From Desulfobulbaceae bacterium (GTDB taxonomy: Bacteria > Desulfobacterota > Desulfobulbia > Desulfobulbales > Desulfobulbaceae), in the NCBI GenBank assembly GCA_011391865.1, contig JAABPV010000027.1, positions 1 through 36,678 on the forward strand: 36,678 nucleotides of DNA, written 5' to 3'. Positions 1 through 9,465 of this stretch are shown here, piece by piece (the stretch's first letter is position 1; each line of letters starts with the position of its first letter). The notes beneath the pieces are model-generated. The model made no database searches and had not been told where the DNA came from. It worked only from the letters and a program-made list of their open reading frames with translations. A program made the translations under genes and the position numbers.

Positions 1-160
1 GAATTGAGCCATCATGTTACCATAACTCACTCTTTTCTCAACTCAGCAAAAGTTGCACTTACAACTTGAATCCACGCTCTGAAAAAGAGGGTATAGTTGC
101 GCTCTGTTCATAGCGGCGCGAGGTCTGTGGCAGTAGCAGAAAATTCAACAGGATGACAGC

Positions 161-1348
161 ATGAAAAGAACATCTTTTTCCAATGAATCTGAAAAAAAAG
201 TTGAGATTGAATTTAACGATGAAAGTCTTCCTCTTGATGGTGCTGACGATGCGGAAGGAATGCTTATCGCAGAAGATGTCCTTATGGAACGACCTTTCGA
301 TCCAACTTTTATAAATATTATTCAGAAACAAGATACCTTAAGAAATATTATTGAGCGGTTGAAAAATAATGAGATAGACATGAACACTGATTTCCAGCGG
401 GAAGGAGAACTTTGGGATGCAGGAAAGATGTCCAGACTTATCGAATCAATACTTATCCGCTTCCCTCTGCCTGCATTTTACTTTGATGCCACAAATGATG
501 ACAGCTGGCTTGTGGTTGACGGATTGCAGCGTTTATCTTCGATAAGAAAGTTTGTTATCGAAAAAAATCAGTCGGAGAAACTACGTCTCAGGGGATTAGA
601 ATATTTAGGTGTTCTTACCGGTAAGACGTATGATGATCTTCCTCGACCGCACCAGCGTCGTATTGACGAATGTTCAGTTACTTTGTTTTTAATTCAGCCT
701 GGAACTCCTGACGAAGTCAAATTTTCAATCTTTAGAAGGGTCAACACAGGAGGCTTGACGCTTAATTTCCAAGAAATTCGTAATGCTCTGACATCACAGA
801 TATTGCGCGATTATTTAAGGGAGCTGGCAGGAGATACTTATATGAAGAAAACAATTGGTACAAAAACTAAAAGAATGCAGGATCAAGAGCTGGTTCTCAG
901 GTTTTTGGCTTTTTATACGATGGATTACAGTCAGAGCAAGAAAAACATCACTGTGTTCCTCAATGAAATGATGAAAGTTTTGGAAAAGACGAGTTAGGTG
1001 GAATTGGATAATCTTGCAGAAATATTTCGTATCGCTATCAAGAGAAGCTGGGATGTTTTTGGCGAGACTGCTTTTGAAAAAATAACAGACAATGGGAGTG
1101 GAATCAGGAGAAATTTGAAAAATTCAACGCTATTTGAGGTGTGGACAGTGGCTCTCGCCCGCCTTTCTGAAGAAGAAATGAAGATACTCGAAGCAAAGAA
1201 GAATGTCCTACAAGAAAGGCATATCAAACTGATGTCTGAAGATGAGATGTATTTCCAAAGCATCACATTTTCAACACAGAAAAAAAGCTTCTATCGGATT
1301 CGCTGCGATAGAGTGCAGACATTGATTAACGAGGTACTCCATGCTTGA
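161..1348 (+). pseudogene. DUF262 (GmrSD-like, ParB-fold) protein interrupted by an in-frame TAG
   Basis: The frame opened at 161 runs 278 codons to a TAG at 995-997, then continues in the same frame for another 116 residues to the TGA at 1346-1348. The first part carries DUF262 hallmarks: FQRE near residues 78-81, the DGLQR motif at 120-124 (family form DGQQR) and FRRVNTGG near 200. The second part (ELDNLAEIF, then LFEVWTVALARLSEEE) reads as the normal helical C-terminal half of a DUF262 protein of about 395 residues. It is therefore one gene broken by a single nonsense codon, not two genes; GTG at 998 could in principle restart translation. DUF262 proteins are ParB-fold NTP-dependent enzymes, often found in restriction or defence loci. 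The stretch is AT-rich compared with the DNA after 3445, suggesting transfer. The 3' end overlaps the ATPase gene by 8 bp. A sequencing error or amber readthrough cannot be excluded. Confidence 0.8.
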
Positions 1349-2447
1349 GTTCATACGTGTGCAGGGATTTAAAACCCTGCTTGATGCCAGCTTTTCCCTG
1401 ACTTCTCTAAATATTTTTACCGGGTTGAACGGAATGGGGAAGTCCACTCTGATGCAGGTACTCCTGCTGCTGAGGCAGTCGTATGAACGGAACACCCTAC
1501 TTGATAAGGGCTTGCTTCTGAAAGGAGAATATGCAGTTTTGGGTAACGGCAGTGATATTTTTGCGGAACAGGCCGATACTGTGCGTTTCACCTGCACTTG
1601 GTCGCAGGAAAAACCTTTACTGTTCTGCTTCAACTATGCGCCAGACTCTGATATGCAGCCTATCGCAAACCAGATGAGGGAAGAACTGCGCAATGCTGAT
1701 AGCAAAAGTTTGTTCAATAACAATTTTCAATATTTGTCAGCCGACCGAATAGGACCAAAGCCTTCATACGAAGTGTCAAGTTATTGGATTCATGACTTGA
1801 ATTCATTAGGAAATCACGGGGAATACACGGCTCATTTTATTGCGGAAAATGGGCATGAACCCCTCAGCTTGAACGCTCTACGTCATCCAAAGGCTGTTTC
1901 TTCAACTATATTGGAAAATCTCGACCGCTGGATGGCGGATATTTCACCAGGTTTGCGCATACGTGCCGCCATGCAGCCAGCCACCAGTTCTGTTTCTCTT
2001 GGTTACACCTTTGATCAAGGAAAAGAAATAACCGCAGTTTTTAAACCTCAGAATGTCGGTTTCGGTATCACCTACGTTCTACCTGTCCTGACAGCTCTCT
2101 TGCGGGCAAAAGCAGGGGACATGCTCATTATCGAAAACCCTGAGTCGCATCTGCATCCGGCAGGGCAATCTTTAGTTGGGAAATTATGCGCTCTTGCCGC
2201 GCATAACGGTGTTCAGCTTTTCATCGAAACCCATTCAGACCATTTTCTTAACGGAGTGCGAGTTGCGGTCAAAGAAAAAATAATTGCGCCGGAAGAGGTC
2301 AAATTCTTTTTTCTGGAACGAAACAAAGACGCTGACTCCCATGAGTCCACAGTTATTTCCCCGGAAATAGATGACCAAGGACGGATCAACTGTTGGCCAG
2401 CAGGATTTTTCGATGAATGGGACCGCCAGTTGGAGAAGCTGCTGTGA
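1341..2447 (+). CDS. AAA (ABC/SMC-like) ATPase, DUF3696 type
   Basis: A 368-residue ATPase. The N-terminus begins with the beta-strand pattern of AAA_15/OLD-type ATPases, with a Walker A GLNGMGKST at residues 28-36. The Walker B region is at about 260-273 (DMLIIENPESHLHP), followed by an ETHSDHF switch-like motif near 295-301. The C-terminal tail, with INCWPAGFFDEWD, matches the DUF3696 tail. Such ATPases are cytosolic and usually act as sensor or motor with a partner effector. The start overlaps the broken DUF262 gene by 8 bp, and the stop overlaps the next gene's GTG in a GTGA junction, so the three are one translationally coupled operon. Base composition is AT-rich like its neighbours. Function as a defence ATPase is inferred from family and context. 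Confidence 0.82.
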   Translation: MLEFIRVQGFKTLLDASFSLTSLNIFTGLNGMGKSTLMQVLLLLRQSYERNTLLDKGLLLKGEYAVLGNGSDIFAEQADTVRFTCTWSQEKPLLFCFNYAPDSDMQPIANQMREELRNADSKSLFNNNFQYLSADRIGPKPSYEVSSYWIHDLNSLGNHGEYTAHFIAENGHEPLSLNALRHPKAVSSTILENLDRWMADISPGLRIRAAMQPATSSVSLGYTFDQGKEITAVFKPQNVGFGITYVLPVLTALLRAKAGDMLIIENPESHLHPAGQSLVGKLCALAAHNGVQLFIETHSDHFLNGVRVAVKEKIIAPEEVKFFFLERNKDADSHESTVISPEIDDQGRINCWPAGFFDEWDRQLEKLL

Positions 2448-3424
2448 GTCACCCTCTCGTTTTTAATCACCACTCATTACCGTTCATTTCAGCAGATGAT
2501 ATTCATCAGGAGATTGTCAACTTTTTGAGGATATGCCTTGGAGCGCAAGGCATAGGCTTCAGAGTTATCTTAGTGGATGAACGCATTGACAGTGCCTGGT
2601 TCCGTTTAGAACTGGCTCATGGATATTTCTGGCAAAATTGGCATGATCAAAATGTTCGTGATCCGCAATACAGGGATATCATAAGAGCTTTTCTTCGTAT
2701 TGCAACGCAACAGCCATTATTCACGGATAAAGACACAGAGGAACATATTGAGCTATTTGATGTTTGTCTGCCAAATACGCAAGAGAGCTTATCAGCACTC
2801 AGGGCGGCGGCTTGGAATGAATCGCCCTTGTTGAGTTTTCCAACTCGTCCACCTTGGAATGAATCACCGGTAACAGCAATTATTGAACAACTCTCTGAGT
2901 CCGGTGAAGTTGTTAGTTCAACAGAAGAACTGTGCAACCTATATTCTCTTGAACAGTTTGAAAAAGAAAGAGTAGGGTTGCAGGAAAAGCTGTCAAAGCG
3001 AATCAATTCAGGAAAAGAATTACTGGAGCAGGCGCAGCAGTTGTATCCCCGTTTGTGTTTTTGCGGCAAATCGCCGGAACAGCTACGAGCATGGGCATAC
3101 CCGACGGGTTTTCTGGAACAGGTCAAAGAGGCTTTAGCTGTTCTCAATACCTTTGCAGAATATTGGCATGAAGAGCGCATTGCCGGATATAGCCATGACA
3201 ACTTGCGTCAGCTTGGCCTGCGACATGAAGTCAGCGGTGAATCTACCTCGGTGAAGCAAAATCCAGCCCGCCGAAAGGAGAGGGAGTTTTATCTACCAAA
3301 TGGCGAAAAAATGCTTTTTGAGAATCACGTCAAATTCAGCAAAGGACGCAGGCTGCATTTTTTTGTTGATCAGAGTGAACGTGTTGTTTTTATAGGATAT
3401 ATATGGACACATCTTTCTTTATAA
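2444..3424 (+). CDS. Unknown third protein of the DUF262/ATPase module
   Basis: I do not recognise this 326-residue protein. The GTG at 2444 overlaps the ATPase stop (GTGA) and is the best start by coupling, although the frame is open further upstream. Visible parts are an N-terminal mixed region with many aromatic residues (ELAHGYFWQNWHD), a central charged helical region (LEQFEKERVGLQEKLSKR), a CFCGKSPEQLRAWAYPTG segment, and a compact beta-rich tail of about 55 residues (GRRLHFFVDQSERVVFIGYI). The tail resembles the small RelE/ParE-type or related nucleic-acid-binding folds, but that is only pattern impression. No membrane segment or signal peptide is seen. By position it may be the effector or specificity subunit of the module. 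It ends 20 bp before the next gene. Confidence 0.7.
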   Translation: MSHPLVFNHHSLPFISADDIHQEIVNFLRICLGAQGIGFRVILVDERIDSAWFRLELAHGYFWQNWHDQNVRDPQYRDIIRAFLRIATQQPLFTDKDTEEHIELFDVCLPNTQESLSALRAAAWNESPLLSFPTRPPWNESPVTAIIEQLSESGEVVSSTEELCNLYSLEQFEKERVGLQEKLSKRINSGKELLEQAQQLYPRLCFCGKSPEQLRAWAYPTGFLEQVKEALAVLNTFAEYWHEERIAGYSHDNLRQLGLRHEVSGESTSVKQNPARRKEREFYLPNGEKMLFENHVKFSKGRRLHFFVDQSERVVFIGYIWTHLSL

Positions 3425-3444
3425 TTTCTCAAGGTTCTTGTCTT

Positions 3445-6400
3445 ATGCCTTACATCGCCGACCTCCACGTCCACTCCCACTACTCCCGCGCCACCAGCAA
3501 GGCCAGCAATTTGCGCGGCTTGGCGGCGTGGGCGGCGGTCAAAGGCATTGATGTGGTCGCCACCGGCGATTTCACCCACCCGGCCTGGTTCGCGCAGCTT
3601 TGCGACGAACTGGAGCCAGCCGAGCCGGGCTTTTTCAAGCTGAAGAACAACGAGATCAGCGGGCTGGCCGCTGTCCTGCCGCCCGGCGTGCAGCCGGACA
3701 CCTCGCGCATCCGTTTCGTCCTCAGCGCGGAGATCAGCTCGATCTACAAGCGCGGCGGCCAAGTGCGCAAGGTGCATAACTTGCTTTACGCCCGGGATTT
3801 CCAGGCAGCGCGGCGGGTCAGCGGTGTGCTGGCCGGGATCGGCAATTTGGAGGCGGACGGCAGGCCCATCCTCGGCCTTGATTCGCAGACTTTGCTCGCC
3901 ATTTTGCTTGAGCACGCGCCGGACGGTTTCCTCGTGCCCGCGCACATTTGGACACCGTGGTTTTCCCTCTTTGGCTCCAAATCCGGCTTTGACGCGCTGG
4001 AAGACTGCTTCGGCGATTTGAGCGGCGAGGTCTTCGCCCTTGAAACCGGCCTGTCCTCGGATCCGGCCATGAACCGCCGCATTTCCGCCCTTGATCGCTT
4101 CGCCCTGATCTCCAATTCCGACTGCCATTCGCCTGCCAAATTAGGCCGCGAGGCAAACATCTTCGAGGCGGACTTTGATTTCTTCTCCCTGCGCGAGGCC
4201 CTGCGTCAGCCGCGCCATGAGCAGCGGCTGGCCGCGACCATCGAATTCTACCCAGAAGAAGGTAAGTACCACTGCGACGGCTGCCGTAGCTGCGGCGTGT
4301 GTTTTGAGCCGGAGCAGACCCGCGCGGCCAAGGGCATCTGTCCTAGCTGCGGCAAAGCACTGACGGTTGGCGTGCTGTACCGGGTCTTGGAGCTTGCCGA
4401 CCGGGACGAGCCTGTTTGGCAGGAGAACGCGCCCGTAGTCCTCAGCCTCATTCCTTTGCCGGAAATGCTCGGCGAGTTGTTTGGCTGCGGCCCGGCCAGC
4501 AAGCGGGTGGATGAAGCCTATGGCCGCCTGATCAACGCCTTCGGCTCGGAATTCCGTCTCCTTATGGACACGCCGCTGCCTGAGCTTGCGGCGGTTTCGC
4601 CGCTGCTCGCCAAGGCTGTGGAGCGGGTGCGGGAAGGCAAGGTCATCCGCCAGCCCGGTTTTGATGGCGAATTCGGGGTGATCACGGTCTTTGCCGAGGA
4701 CGAGCGGGCCGAGCTGGGCGGTCAGCTCAATCTCTTCGGCCTTGCTCCGGCCAAACCCCGCCAGAAAAAAGAGCGAGAGAAGGCCGTCTTCAGCAAAAAG
4801 GATAAAAAAGAAACCCCGCTGCCGCATCTGAGCAGGCCGCTCAACCCTGAGCAGCAGGCCGCCGTGGACAGCGATGCCGCCCGGATCATCGTTCAAGCCG
4901 GGCCGGGCACCGGCAAGACGCACACGCTGGTGCGGCGGGCTGTCCGCCTGCTGGAGCAGGGCCAAGGGCCACTGGTCATTATCACGTTTACAAACAAGGC
5001 GGCAGAGGAAATCCGCCAGCGGCTGGCTGCCAGCATGGGCGAAAAAGCCGCACTGGTCGAGACCTTCCACGGCTTCTGTCTGCGCTGGCTGCGCCGCCGC
5101 AATCCGCCGCTCACGCTGGCCGGGCCGGAGATGCGGGAGCGCATTGTCCGCCAGCAATATCCGCAGCTTGCCGAGCGCGAGCGGCAGGACATCCGGCGGC
5201 AGGCCGCGCTCTTCCTCGCCAGCCAAACGGAGCTGCCGGAAAGCTATGCCGAAACTGACCCGCTGCGGCCTTATTTCCGCTGCTTCCGCGAGCGCAACCT
5301 GATGGATTTGGACGAAATTGTTCCGGCCTGCGTCAGCCTGCTCCGCCGCGACCAAGAATTTGCCGCTGAAATCCGGGCCAGCGTTGCCCATCTTTTGGTG
5401 GATGAGTTTCAGGACTTAAACGCCGCCCAGTACGAGCTGGTGCGCCTTTTGGCTGAAACTGCGGCGGTTTTCGCCATCGGCGATTCTGATCAGGCCATTT
5501 ACGGCTTCCGGGGCGCGAATCCGGCTTGGTTTCGCAAATTCATGGCCGAGCAGCAGCCGGAGTTTCATGCCCTCACCCGCAATTACCGCAGCGGGGCACG
5601 AATTCTCGCAGCAGCGGCGGCAGTCATTCAGCATAATCACGGGGATGAGGAAACACCCAGCCCGCAGGCGATGTCGGACAAACCGGGCCTTATCTACCGC
5701 CATGCCGCCGTGAACGCCGCTGCTGAAGCCGCCTTCATTGCCGGGCAGATTCAGCACTTAGTCGGCGGCACCTCGCACCGGGAAATTGACCGGCTGAAGA
5801 ACAGCTCAGAACAGACGCTGGCCCTGTCGGACATCGCCATACTCTGCCGCACCTCCCGCCAAATGCCGCTCATCGCCCATGCTTTAGCGGAACGAACGCT
5901 GCCCTGTCAGGTGGTTGATTTGCAGCCGTTCTATCTGAGCGGTGCTGGCCGCCCGCTGTACTACGAGCTGCTCTTGGCTGCCGGGCAAATTGACGCGGCG
6001 GAGCTGCTTTTTCTGCTCGGACAGGAAGAGGGTGTCGGCGCGGTCTCGCTGGCCGCTGCCGAGCAAATTCTGTTAGAAAGCGTCGATACGCCCCTTGCCG
6101 CGCTGCGGGCTTCTGTCCTGCCGGAACGTCTGCAAGCAGGTGTCGACAAACTCGCAGAGCATGCGGCCCGGCTGGCTGAATTATCACCTCTGGCCGCAAT
6201 TGACTTCCTGCTGGAGCAGCACGGCCTGAACCGCGAGGAGCCGGATCTGATCCGTTTTCGCAACATGGCCGCTGCTGCGGTCTCGCTGCCCGCCTTTGCC
6301 GAACATCTGCGCAGGCACGAGGACAGCCTGATTTATGACGAGCGGGCCGAGGCCGTGCTGCTGACCACGCTCCACGCGGCCAAGGGCTTGGAGTTCAAGG

Positions 6401-6705
6401 CGGTCTTTTTGGCTGGCTGCGAGGAGGGCCTGCTGCCGCTCGCGCCGCGTGCTGCTGCGTTGGATGATGACGCAGCAGCAGAGCAGCTCCGTGAAGAGCG
6501 GCGGCTTTTCTTTGTCGGCCTCACCCGCGCCGCCGAGACGCTCTATCTAACGAACGCGCAAGAGCGGCAGGGCTTCGCCGGGACAGTGCGGTCTGCGCCC
6601 TCCCGTTTTCTCAAGGAAATTCCAGTAGAACTGCTCGACGATCCGCCGCTTTCCCAGCTGAAAGCGCGGAAAAAGAGCCTCGGCAGGCAGCTGCGGCTTT
6701 TTTAG
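3445..6705 (+). CDS. PHP-domain (EndoQ-like) nuclease fused to UvrD/Rep-type helicase
   Basis: This 1086-residue protein joins two DNA-repair modules. Residues 1 to about 260 form a PHP metallohydrolase domain beginning with DLHVHSHYSRA (residues 6-16), with NSDCHSP further on, as in endonuclease Q, which nicks DNA at deaminated bases. A cysteine cluster follows (C277, C280, C283, C286, then C299 and C302), probably a zinc ribbon. From about 465 a superfamily 1A helicase begins: Walker A GPGTGKT at 486-492, motif II DEFQD at 653-657, GDSDQAIYGFRGA, LTRNYRS, LHAAKGLEFKAVF and a C-terminal FVGLTRAAE. I chose ATG 3445 because the PHP motif normally lies at the extreme N-terminus; an upstream in-frame ATG at 3403 overlaps the preceding gene. 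An AAGG lies 10 nt before the start. GC-rich, unlike the module upstream. Role inferred: damage nicking coupled to unwinding. Confidence 0.9.
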   Translation: MPYIADLHVHSHYSRATSKASNLRGLAAWAAVKGIDVVATGDFTHPAWFAQLCDELEPAEPGFFKLKNNEISGLAAVLPPGVQPDTSRIRFVLSAEISSIYKRGGQVRKVHNLLYARDFQAARRVSGVLAGIGNLEADGRPILGLDSQTLLAILLEHAPDGFLVPAHIWTPWFSLFGSKSGFDALEDCFGDLSGEVFALETGLSSDPAMNRRISALDRFALISNSDCHSPAKLGREANIFEADFDFFSLREALRQPRHEQRLAATIEFYPEEGKYHCDGCRSCGVCFEPEQTRAAKGICPSCGKALTVGVLYRVLELADRDEPVWQENAPVVLSLIPLPEMLGELFGCGPASKRVDEAYGRLINAFGSEFRLLMDTPLPELAAVSPLLAKAVERVREGKVIRQPGFDGEFGVITVFAEDERAELGGQLNLFGLAPAKPRQKKEREKAVFSKKDKKETPLPHLSRPLNPEQQAAVDSDAARIIVQAGPGTGKTHTLVRRAVRLLEQGQGPLVIITFTNKAAEEIRQRLAASMGEKAALVETFHGFCLRWLRRRNPPLTLAGPEMRERIVRQQYPQLAERERQDIRRQAALFLASQTELPESYAETDPLRPYFRCFRERNLMDLDEIVPACVSLLRRDQEFAAEIRASVAHLLVDEFQDLNAAQYELVRLLAETAAVFAIGDSDQAIYGFRGANPAWFRKFMAEQQPEFHALTRNYRSGARILAAAAAVIQHNHGDEETPSPQAMSDKPGLIYRHAAVNAAAEAAFIAGQIQHLVGGTSHREIDRLKNSSEQTLALSDIAILCRTSRQMPLIAHALAERTLPCQVVDLQPFYLSGAGRPLYYELLLAAGQIDAAELLFLLGQEEGVGAVSLAAAEQILLESVDTPLAALRASVLPERLQAGVDKLAEHAARLAELSPLAAIDFLLEQHGLNREEPDLIRFRNMAAAAVSLPAFAEHLRRHEDSLIYDERAEAVLLTTLHAAKGLEFKAVFLAGCEEGLLPLAPRAAALDDDAAAEQLREERRLFFVGLTRAAETLYLTNAQERQGFAGTVRSAPSRFLKEIPVELLDDPPLSQLKARKKSLGRQLRLF

Positions 6706-6856
6706 AAGGACGGCAAAGGCCGAAGCTGGACAGTTTTCTGGAATTATGATCTTTTTGTCAGCATTCAAGTTCCACCGTTTTGGCATTGCGAGTTTGCGGC
6801 GGTGCTGGTAAACTGAGTACTGAGGTGGCTTCCGCCTTGCTCACAAACTGTTCAGC

Positions 6857-6881
6857 GGCTCCTGCGGAGCCTTTATTTTAT
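6857..6881 (+). terminator. Intrinsic terminator before mreB
   Basis: GGCTCC (6857-6862), a TGC loop and GGAGCC (6866-6871) form a perfect 6-bp stem, followed by a T-rich tract TTTATTTTATTT. It separates the helicase gene from mreB. A second, weaker hairpin (AGCC ... GGCT plus a T-run, 6676-6703) overlaps the helicase stop codon. Confidence 0.6.
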
Positions 6882-6908
6882 TTGACAGAACGACTTTTTC
6901 TTAGGTGA

Positions 6909-7952
<1,044 letters not shown>

Positions 7953-8017
7953 ACACTGTCCGGCGGCTTGCCATACCGTTCCGTTGTTTTGTTCATTTCG
8001 CCCGCCCTTCCGTTCAG

Positions 8018-8893
8018 ATGTCGAGAAATAGCCGCAACAGGAGGCAGAAGGACGACGGTTCCGGCGGATTCCGCATTGTTCTGCTTGGCGGGACTGCATT
8101 GACATTCCTCCTGATTTTCCTCGTTTTTATTTTTGGCAGCCAAGAGTTCGGCCCGATGTACAAGCTCCTCTTGGATGTCGTTGGCCCGCTTCAGAAAGGT
8201 GCTGTCAAGGCTGTCTCGCCTTTCCATTCATTCAAGGAAAAATATCTTGACCTGCTCACCGTGCGGGAGGAAAAGGAACGCCTGCTCGAAGAGCTGCAAA
8301 AGTGTCGCAATGCCGCTTACGCCAACCGGGGTGCTGTGGCACTCAACGCCAAGCTGCGCAAGCTGTTGGATTTCAAGGAATCATCCGGACTGCCCACGGT
8401 GACAGCCCGGATTGTCGGCAAAGATCCCTCCCTCTGGTTCCGCAGCGTGATCATTGACCGGGGCCTCAGCGACGGGGTGGACAAAGGCATGCCGGTGGTC
8501 AGCGGCGAAGGCATAGTCGGCCAAGTCTACGCCGCCTCAGCCAACTACGCCAAAGTTTTGCTGGCCATCGCTCCGTCCAGTGCCATTGATGTGCTACTTC
8601 AGGACTCGCGGGCGCGCGGCATCCTCAAAGGCACCGGCGGCAGCACCTACCGCCTTGAATATGTGCTGAAAACTGTGGAAGTGGCCAAGGGCGACCACGT
8701 GGTGACGGCAGGCTACGGCGGCATTTTTCCGCCGGGACTGCCTGTGGGCATCGTCTCGGAAGTTACCCGCAACCGGCGCGGCATGTTTTTGGAGATCGAA
8801 GTGACCCCGGCGGCTGACTTCAGCACCTTGGAAAATCTGCTGGTGATCGAGCAGAAAGCAAAGGAGTTCCGCCAGCCAGCCGGAATTCCCTGA
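8018..8893 (+). CDS. mreC: Rod shape-determining protein MreC
   Basis: A 291-residue bitopic inner-membrane protein that links the cytoplasmic MreB filament with the periplasmic wall enzymes. A short basic cytoplasmic leader is followed by one hydrophobic helix (about residues 22-42), a charged coiled-coil stretch (VREEKERLLEELQ, near 75-115) and the beta-barrel MreC domain (DRGLSDGVDKGMPVV ... IVGQVYAAS ... LPVGIVSEV). A 65-bp gap follows mreB and no strong Shine-Dalgarno is visible before ATG 8018, so translation could be modest. Length and order fit the family. Confidence 0.95.
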   Translation: MSRNSRNRRQKDDGSGGFRIVLLGGTALTFLLIFLVFIFGSQEFGPMYKLLLDVVGPLQKGAVKAVSPFHSFKEKYLDLLTVREEKERLLEELQKCRNAAYANRGAVALNAKLRKLLDFKESSGLPTVTARIVGKDPSLWFRSVIIDRGLSDGVDKGMPVVSGEGIVGQVYAASANYAKVLLAIAPSSAIDVLLQDSRARGILKGTGGSTYRLEYVLKTVEVAKGDHVVTAGYGGIFPPGLPVGIVSEVTRNRRGMFLEIEVTPAADFSTLENLLVIEQKAKEFRQPAGIP

Positions 8894-8907
8894 CCGCCCG
8901 CGCCGAG

Positions 8908-9465
8908 ATGCTGACCATAGCCTTCATCCTTGCGGGCCTGCTGCTGGCCGTGGCGCAGACCACCGTCCTCATGCCCGCGCCGGTCTGGATCGCAGCCCCG
9001 GACCTCTATTACGTTCTGGCTGCCTACGCCGCTTATCAGTTCAGCTTCTGCAGGGGCTTTCTCATCATCCTGCCGGTGAGCTGCGTCATGGATGTCTATT
9101 CCGGTGCTGTGGTCGGCATGTATCCGGCCATCTGCGGCTGCGGCTGGCTGCTGCTGAAGTTCATGGCCGTCAAAATGCCGGTGCGCAAATCCTTCTACCA
9201 AATCCCTCTTGCAGGAGCGAGCTATCTTTTTGTCTGCTGGCTGACCGTGTTGCTCCTTGACGCGCTTCACCCTGAGGCGGGCATCAGCTGGTCTTGGCCG
9301 CCGATGCTGTTCCGCGTCGGCCTGCTTTGTCTGGCCGCTGTGCCGCTCTTCCGTTTCTTCCATTTCATTGAGAACCGCCTGCGCGGCAGATTTCTTTTCC
9401 TTCGGGCGAAACAGTCGGTGGCGGACGGCAATCAGTTCCGGCAGGACAGGGGAGGGCTGGAGTGA
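8908..9465 (+). CDS. mreD: Rod shape-determining protein MreD
   Basis: A 185-residue polytopic membrane protein with about five hydrophobic segments, starting MLTIAFILAGLLLAVAQTT. MreD sits in the inner membrane with MreC and PBP2. The primary sequence of this family is poorly conserved; the call rests on size, hydropathy and its place between mreC and mrdA. A shared GTGA couples its stop to the PBP2 start. Confidence 0.88.
   Translation: MLTIAFILAGLLLAVAQTTVLMPAPVWIAAPDLYYVLAAYAAYQFSFCRGFLIILPVSCVMDVYSGAVVGMYPAICGCGWLLLKFMAVKMPVRKSFYQIPLAGASYLFVCWLTVLLLDALHPEAGISWSWPPMLFRVGLLCLAAVPLFRFFHFIENRLRGRFLFLRAKQSVADGNQFRQDRGGLE

Noticed and set aside
92-97. TATAGT as the promoter of the left module
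   Set aside because: The only TTGAAT upstream is 20 nt away, too far for a convincing -35.
995-997. Pyrrolysine insertion at the amber codon
   Set aside because: DUF262 proteins are not known pyrrolysine proteins and nothing near the TAG suggests recoding; a nonsense change or base-call error is simpler.
6882-6887. TTGACA before mreB as a -35 box
   Set aside because: No acceptable -10 lies at 16-18 nt and the start codon is too close.
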